A stretch of 56,000 nt of DNA from Gammaproteobacteria bacterium (lineage in GTDB: Bacteria; Pseudomonadota; Gammaproteobacteria; CAJXQU01). Shown here one piece after another: positions 53,321 to 56,000 of the stretch. The notes under the pieces are model-generated. The model was given only the letters and a program-made list of their open reading frames with translations, made no database searches and was not told the origin of the DNA. The DNA is taken from assembly GCA_026984775.1 (NCBI GenBank), contig JALSRM010000005.1, positions 1 to 56,000 on the forward strand. The letters run 5' to 3'. Position 1 is the stretch's first letter; each line of letters opens with the position of its first letter. Both the position numbers and the translations under genes were made by a program.

Positions 53321-54690
53321 AAATCATTATCATTGGTGCCGGCCAAGTCGGATCATCTGTCGCCAGCAACCTCTGTGGTGAGGCAAACGATATTACAATT
53401 GTAGATATCGATCCCTCTTTGCTCCAGGCATTACAGGACAAATACGACCTGAGAACCGTTTCCGGCTCGGGTTCCCATCCGATTACACTGATTCGTGCAG
53501 GCGCAAAAGAGGCTGACATGATCATTGCTGTCACCAATAGTGATGAAATCAACATGATCGCCTGTCAAGTCGCCTACACCCTTTTTCATACCCCGACCAA
53601 GATTGCCCGGGTCAGGGACGCCGAATATCTCAAATATCCCGAACTTTTCCACCAAGAATCTCTTCCGATAGATGTTTTAATCAGTCCAGAACAAAAGGTG
53701 ACCAAATACATCGAAAGACTGATCAGCTATCCCGGGGCGCTTCAAGTACTCAACTTTGCCGGAGGCAAAGTCCAGCTGGTTGCTGTCAAAGCGCATTACG
53801 ATAGTCCAATCGTGGGTCATGAGCTTCGCACACTGAAAGAACACATGCGAACCATAGAAACTCGTGTCGCAGCCATCTTCCGCAAGGGCAAACCTATCAT
53901 TCCCCGTGGAGACACTGTGATCGAACCCAATGACGAAGTTTTTTTTATTGCTGCGCCCAAACATATTCGTGCGGTGATGGCAGAGATGAGCCGGATTGAA
54001 AAACGGGTTCGGCGAATCATATTGGCGGGCGGTGGAAATATCGGCCTTCGGCTGGCCAAAAGCCTGGAAAAAAAATACAGTGTCAAGATTATTGAATACG
54101 ATAACCAGCGTGCCAACCAGATTGCGGAGGAATTACACCACGCAATTGTCCTCAAAGGTGATGCAGCTGACGAAGCGCTTCTTCTGGAAGAGAATATTGA
54201 AGAAACGGATATCTTCTGTGCCCTGACCAACGATGATGAGGTCAATATTATCTCCTCCATGCTTGCAAAGCGTCTTGGGGCAAAAAAAGTAATGGCATTG
54301 ATTAACCGTGCGGCCTATGTTGATCTAGTTCAGCAGGATATCATCGATATCGCCATCTCCCCGCAGCAAGCGACAATTGGCAGCCTTCTGGCGCATGTCA
54401 GACGTGGTGATGTGGTCGTCGTACATTCTCTGCGACGGGGTGCTGCTGAAGCGATCGAGGCTATTGCTCATGGTGACAGGAACTCATCCAAGGTTGTCGG
54501 CAGAAAAATTGACGAAATCAAACTACCCCCGGGCACGACCATCTGCACCATCGTTCGGGAAGACGAAGTCATCATGGTTCACCATGATACGGTCATCGAA
54601 GCAGAGGATCATGTCATCATCATGGTGACCGACAAACGACGTGTCCCGGAGATAGAGAAACTTTTCCAAGTCGGAGTTACCTTCCTCTAG
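53317..54690 (+). CDS. trkA: Trk potassium uptake protein TrkA
   Basis: A 457-residue peripheral subunit with two RCK units. The first nucleotide site is [16 protein letters not shown], the second is [17 protein letters not shown], each followed by a TrkA_C domain. It gates the TrkH channel in response to nucleotides. The trkA-trkH junction shares one base, so they are coupled. In E. coli trkA follows rsmB directly; here DUF4390-ntrY-ntrX are between. Confidence 0.96.
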   Translation: MKIIIIGAGQVGSSVASNLCGEANDITIVDIDPSLLQALQDKYDLRTVSGSGSHPITLIRAGAKEADMIIAVTNSDEINMIACQVAYTLFHTPTKIARVRDAEYLKYPELFHQESLPIDVLISPEQKVTKYIERLISYPGALQVLNFAGGKVQLVAVKAHYDSPIVGHELRTLKEHMRTIETRVAAIFRKGKPIIPRGDTVIEPNDEVFFIAAPKHIRAVMAEMSRIEKRVRRIILAGGGNIGLRLAKSLEKKYSVKIIEYDNQRANQIAEELHHAIVLKGDAADEALLLEENIEETDIFCALTNDDEVNIISSMLAKRLGAKKVMALINRAAYVDLVQQDIIDIAISPQQATIGSLLAHVRRGDVVVVHSLRRGAAEAIEAIAHGDRNSSKVVGRKIDEIKLPPGTTICTIVREDEVIMVHHDTVIEAEDHVIIMVTDKRRVPEIEKLFQVGVTFL

Positions 54691-56000
54691 TGCGGATTGT
54701 CATCATACAGAAAATATTGGGTATCCTCCTGGCGTTATTCAGCCTGTCGATGGCGCCTCCTGCACTATTATCCTTTTTTGCAGAAGACGGCGCTTTGCAA
54801 CCCTTTATGATCGCTCTTTTAAGTACATTAACACTGGGCCTGTTACTCTGGCTTCCTGTCAGAAAGAAAAAACAGGAACTGCGACTGCGTGACGGATTTT
54901 TAGTTGTTGTTCTATTCTGGACCGTTCTTGGACTCTCTGGAGCGATTCCTTTCACATTGGCAGAACACCCTCACATGTCCTTTACGGACGCGGTTTTTGA
55001 ATCACTCTCTGGACTGACAACAACAGGTGCAACGGTCATCGTGGGCATCGACAACCTGCCTATTTCCATTCTTTACTACCGGCAACAGATGCAGTGGCTT
55101 GGAGGCATGGGCATCATCGTACTTGCTGTTGCGATTCTTCCCATGTTGGGTATCGGTGGCATGCAGCTCTATCGTGCAGAAACACCCGGACCAATGAAAG
55201 ACAACAAACTTACTCCAAGAATCACCGAAACAGCCAAAACTCTCTGGTTTCTTTACCTTGGGTTGACGCTTGTCTGCTGTTTAGCCTACTGGTTTTATGG
55301 TATGACCTTTTTTGACGCTCTTTGCCACAGCTTTGCAACTGTGGCAACAGGTGGTTTTTCAACTCACGATGCAAGCATTGCCTATTTTGATCATACCCAT
55401 ATTGAAGCAATCGCTTCATTTTTTATGCTTGTCTCAAGCGTAAACTACTCTCTCCATTTTATGGCGTGGCGCTGGCGCAGTGTGAAATCGTATCTTTATG
55501 ATAGTGAATTCGTAACATATATAGCGATATTAGTCACAGTAACATTAATCACCACCTTCTATCTGGTTACACTTGACGTTTATCACAGTGTTGAAGTCAG
55601 CTTAAGGCACAGCTTTTTTAATGCTGTTTCGATGGCTTCCACCACAGGGTTCACGTCAACAAATTTTCAGAGTTGGCCCAGTTTCACTCCACTACTTCTG
55701 ATATTGCTGAGTTTTGCAGGTGGATGTGCAGGTTCAACGGCAGGTGGAATCAAGATAATCCGTGTACTTCTGTTATTTAAACAAGGAATGCGTGAGATAA
55801 AAAGACTTATTCATCCGAACGCAATTTTTCCGATCAAATTGGGAAATAAACCCGTGTCGGATCGTGTAATAGATGCGGTATGGGGCTTTTTCGCCACGTA
55901 TATCGCAACATTCACCATTATGCTTCTGATCCTTATGGCAACGGGGCTGGATCAGGTCACTGCATTTTCTGCCGTGGCAGCCTGCATAAACAATCTAGGA
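54690..56000 (+). CDS. trkH: Trk potassium transporter membrane subunit TrkH (3' end outside window)
   Basis: The first 437 residues of a polytopic membrane protein. A GTG at 54690, overlapping the trkA stop, gives the normal N-terminus (RIVIIQKILGILLALFSLS). Selectivity-filter loops are visible: SGLTTTGATVI, FATVATGGFST and SMASTTGFTST; the fourth lies just past the window after INNLG. Other TrkH landmarks are RQQMQWLGGMGIIVLAVAILP and FAGGCAGSTAGGIKIIR. The subunit conducts potassium with TrkA. Confidence 0.93.
   Translation, partial: MRIVIIQKILGILLALFSLSMAPPALLSFFAEDGALQPFMIALLSTLTLGLLLWLPVRKKKQELRLRDGFLVVVLFWTVLGLSGAIPFTLAEHPHMSFTDAVFESLSGLTTTGATVIVGIDNLPISILYYRQQMQWLGGMGIIVLAVAILPMLGIGGMQLYRAETPGPMKDNKLTPRITETAKTLWFLYLGLTLVCCLAYWFYGMTFFDALCHSFATVATGGFSTHDASIAYFDHTHIEAIASFFMLVSSVNYSLHFMAWRWRSVKSYLYDSEFVTYIAILVTVTLITTFYLVTLDVYHSVEVSLRHSFFNAVSMASTTGFTSTNFQSWPSFTPLLLILLSFAGGCAGSTAGGIKIIRVLLLFKQGMREIKRLIHPNAIFPIKLGNKPVSDRVIDAVWGFFATYIATFTIMLLILMATGLDQVTAFSAVAACINNLG

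Noticed and set aside
1-56000. Possible mobile elements, prophage or defence islands
   Set aside because: No transposase, integrase, restriction or toxin-antitoxin proteins were recognised, and no long direct or inverted repeats flanking gene blocks were noticed by eye.

Overview
The window reads as an ordinary, gene-dense chromosomal segment of a free-living or symbiotic gammaproteobacterium of moderate GC content. The evidence is gene order: bamD facing rluD-pgeF; hemA facing a TPR lipoprotein gene, lolB, ispE, tRNA-Gln, prs, rplY, pth and ychF; zapA and zapB beside 6S RNA and facing ygfB-pepP-ubiH-ubiI; and dprA-smg-topA-tsaC facing def-fmt-rsmB-ntrY-ntrX-trkA-trkH. A YeeE/YedE sulfur-transport pair, a rhodanese-containing signalling protein and three proteins with VPLPA/PEP-CTERM-like C-termini suggest an environmental, possibly sulfur-metabolising lineage of the Chromatiales/Thiotrichales type. 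That placement is inference. No insertion sequence, prophage, CRISPR array or clear island was seen.

Layout. 1-5 kb, all minus strand: the 5' end of an ECF sigma factor, a secreted 11-residue-repeat protein, an L,D-transpeptidase overlapping an orphan family-5 solute-binding lipoprotein, rlmD and a YdbL lipoprotein. 5-7.4 kb: a large secreted beta-propeller/VCBS protein with a strong terminator. 7.5-11.6 kb: a CDF metal transporter, bamD, rluD, pgeF and engB. 11.6-11.8 kb: a structured region that I interpret as a small RNA in the Spot 42/ErsA position. 11.9-17.5 kb: an M48 protease, znuBCA-type metal uptake, DAHP synthase and a small VPLPA-CTERM protein. 17.6-26 kb: hemA and the lolB-to-ychF run. 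26-32 kb: 6S RNA, zapA, zapB, then ygfB, pepP, two ubiquinone hydroxylases and a second M48 protease. 32-40 kb: the YeeE/YedE pair, gshA, a cNMP/rhodanese/coiled-coil protein, a DUF465 protein and two paralogous sorted surface proteins. 40-56 kb: tsaC, topA, smg, dprA and a LysM protein, then def through trkH, which runs off the end.

How the genes work together. Translation and RNA modification (rlmD, rluD, tsaC, fmt, def, rsmB, pth, rplY, ychF, engB) and envelope biogenesis (bamD, lolB, pgeF, M48 proteases, LysM, L,D-transpeptidase) dominate. ntrY, ntrX, trkA and trkH form one translationally coupled run that ties a two-component system to potassium uptake.

The observations most worth following are the candidate small RNA next to engB, an NtrX-type regulator that lacks the sigma-54 contact loop, the cNMP/cNMP/rhodanese/coiled-coil protein, the hendecad-repeat protein, and the paralogous CTERM pair. 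Functions are assigned by reading motifs and synteny by eye; no database search was run.
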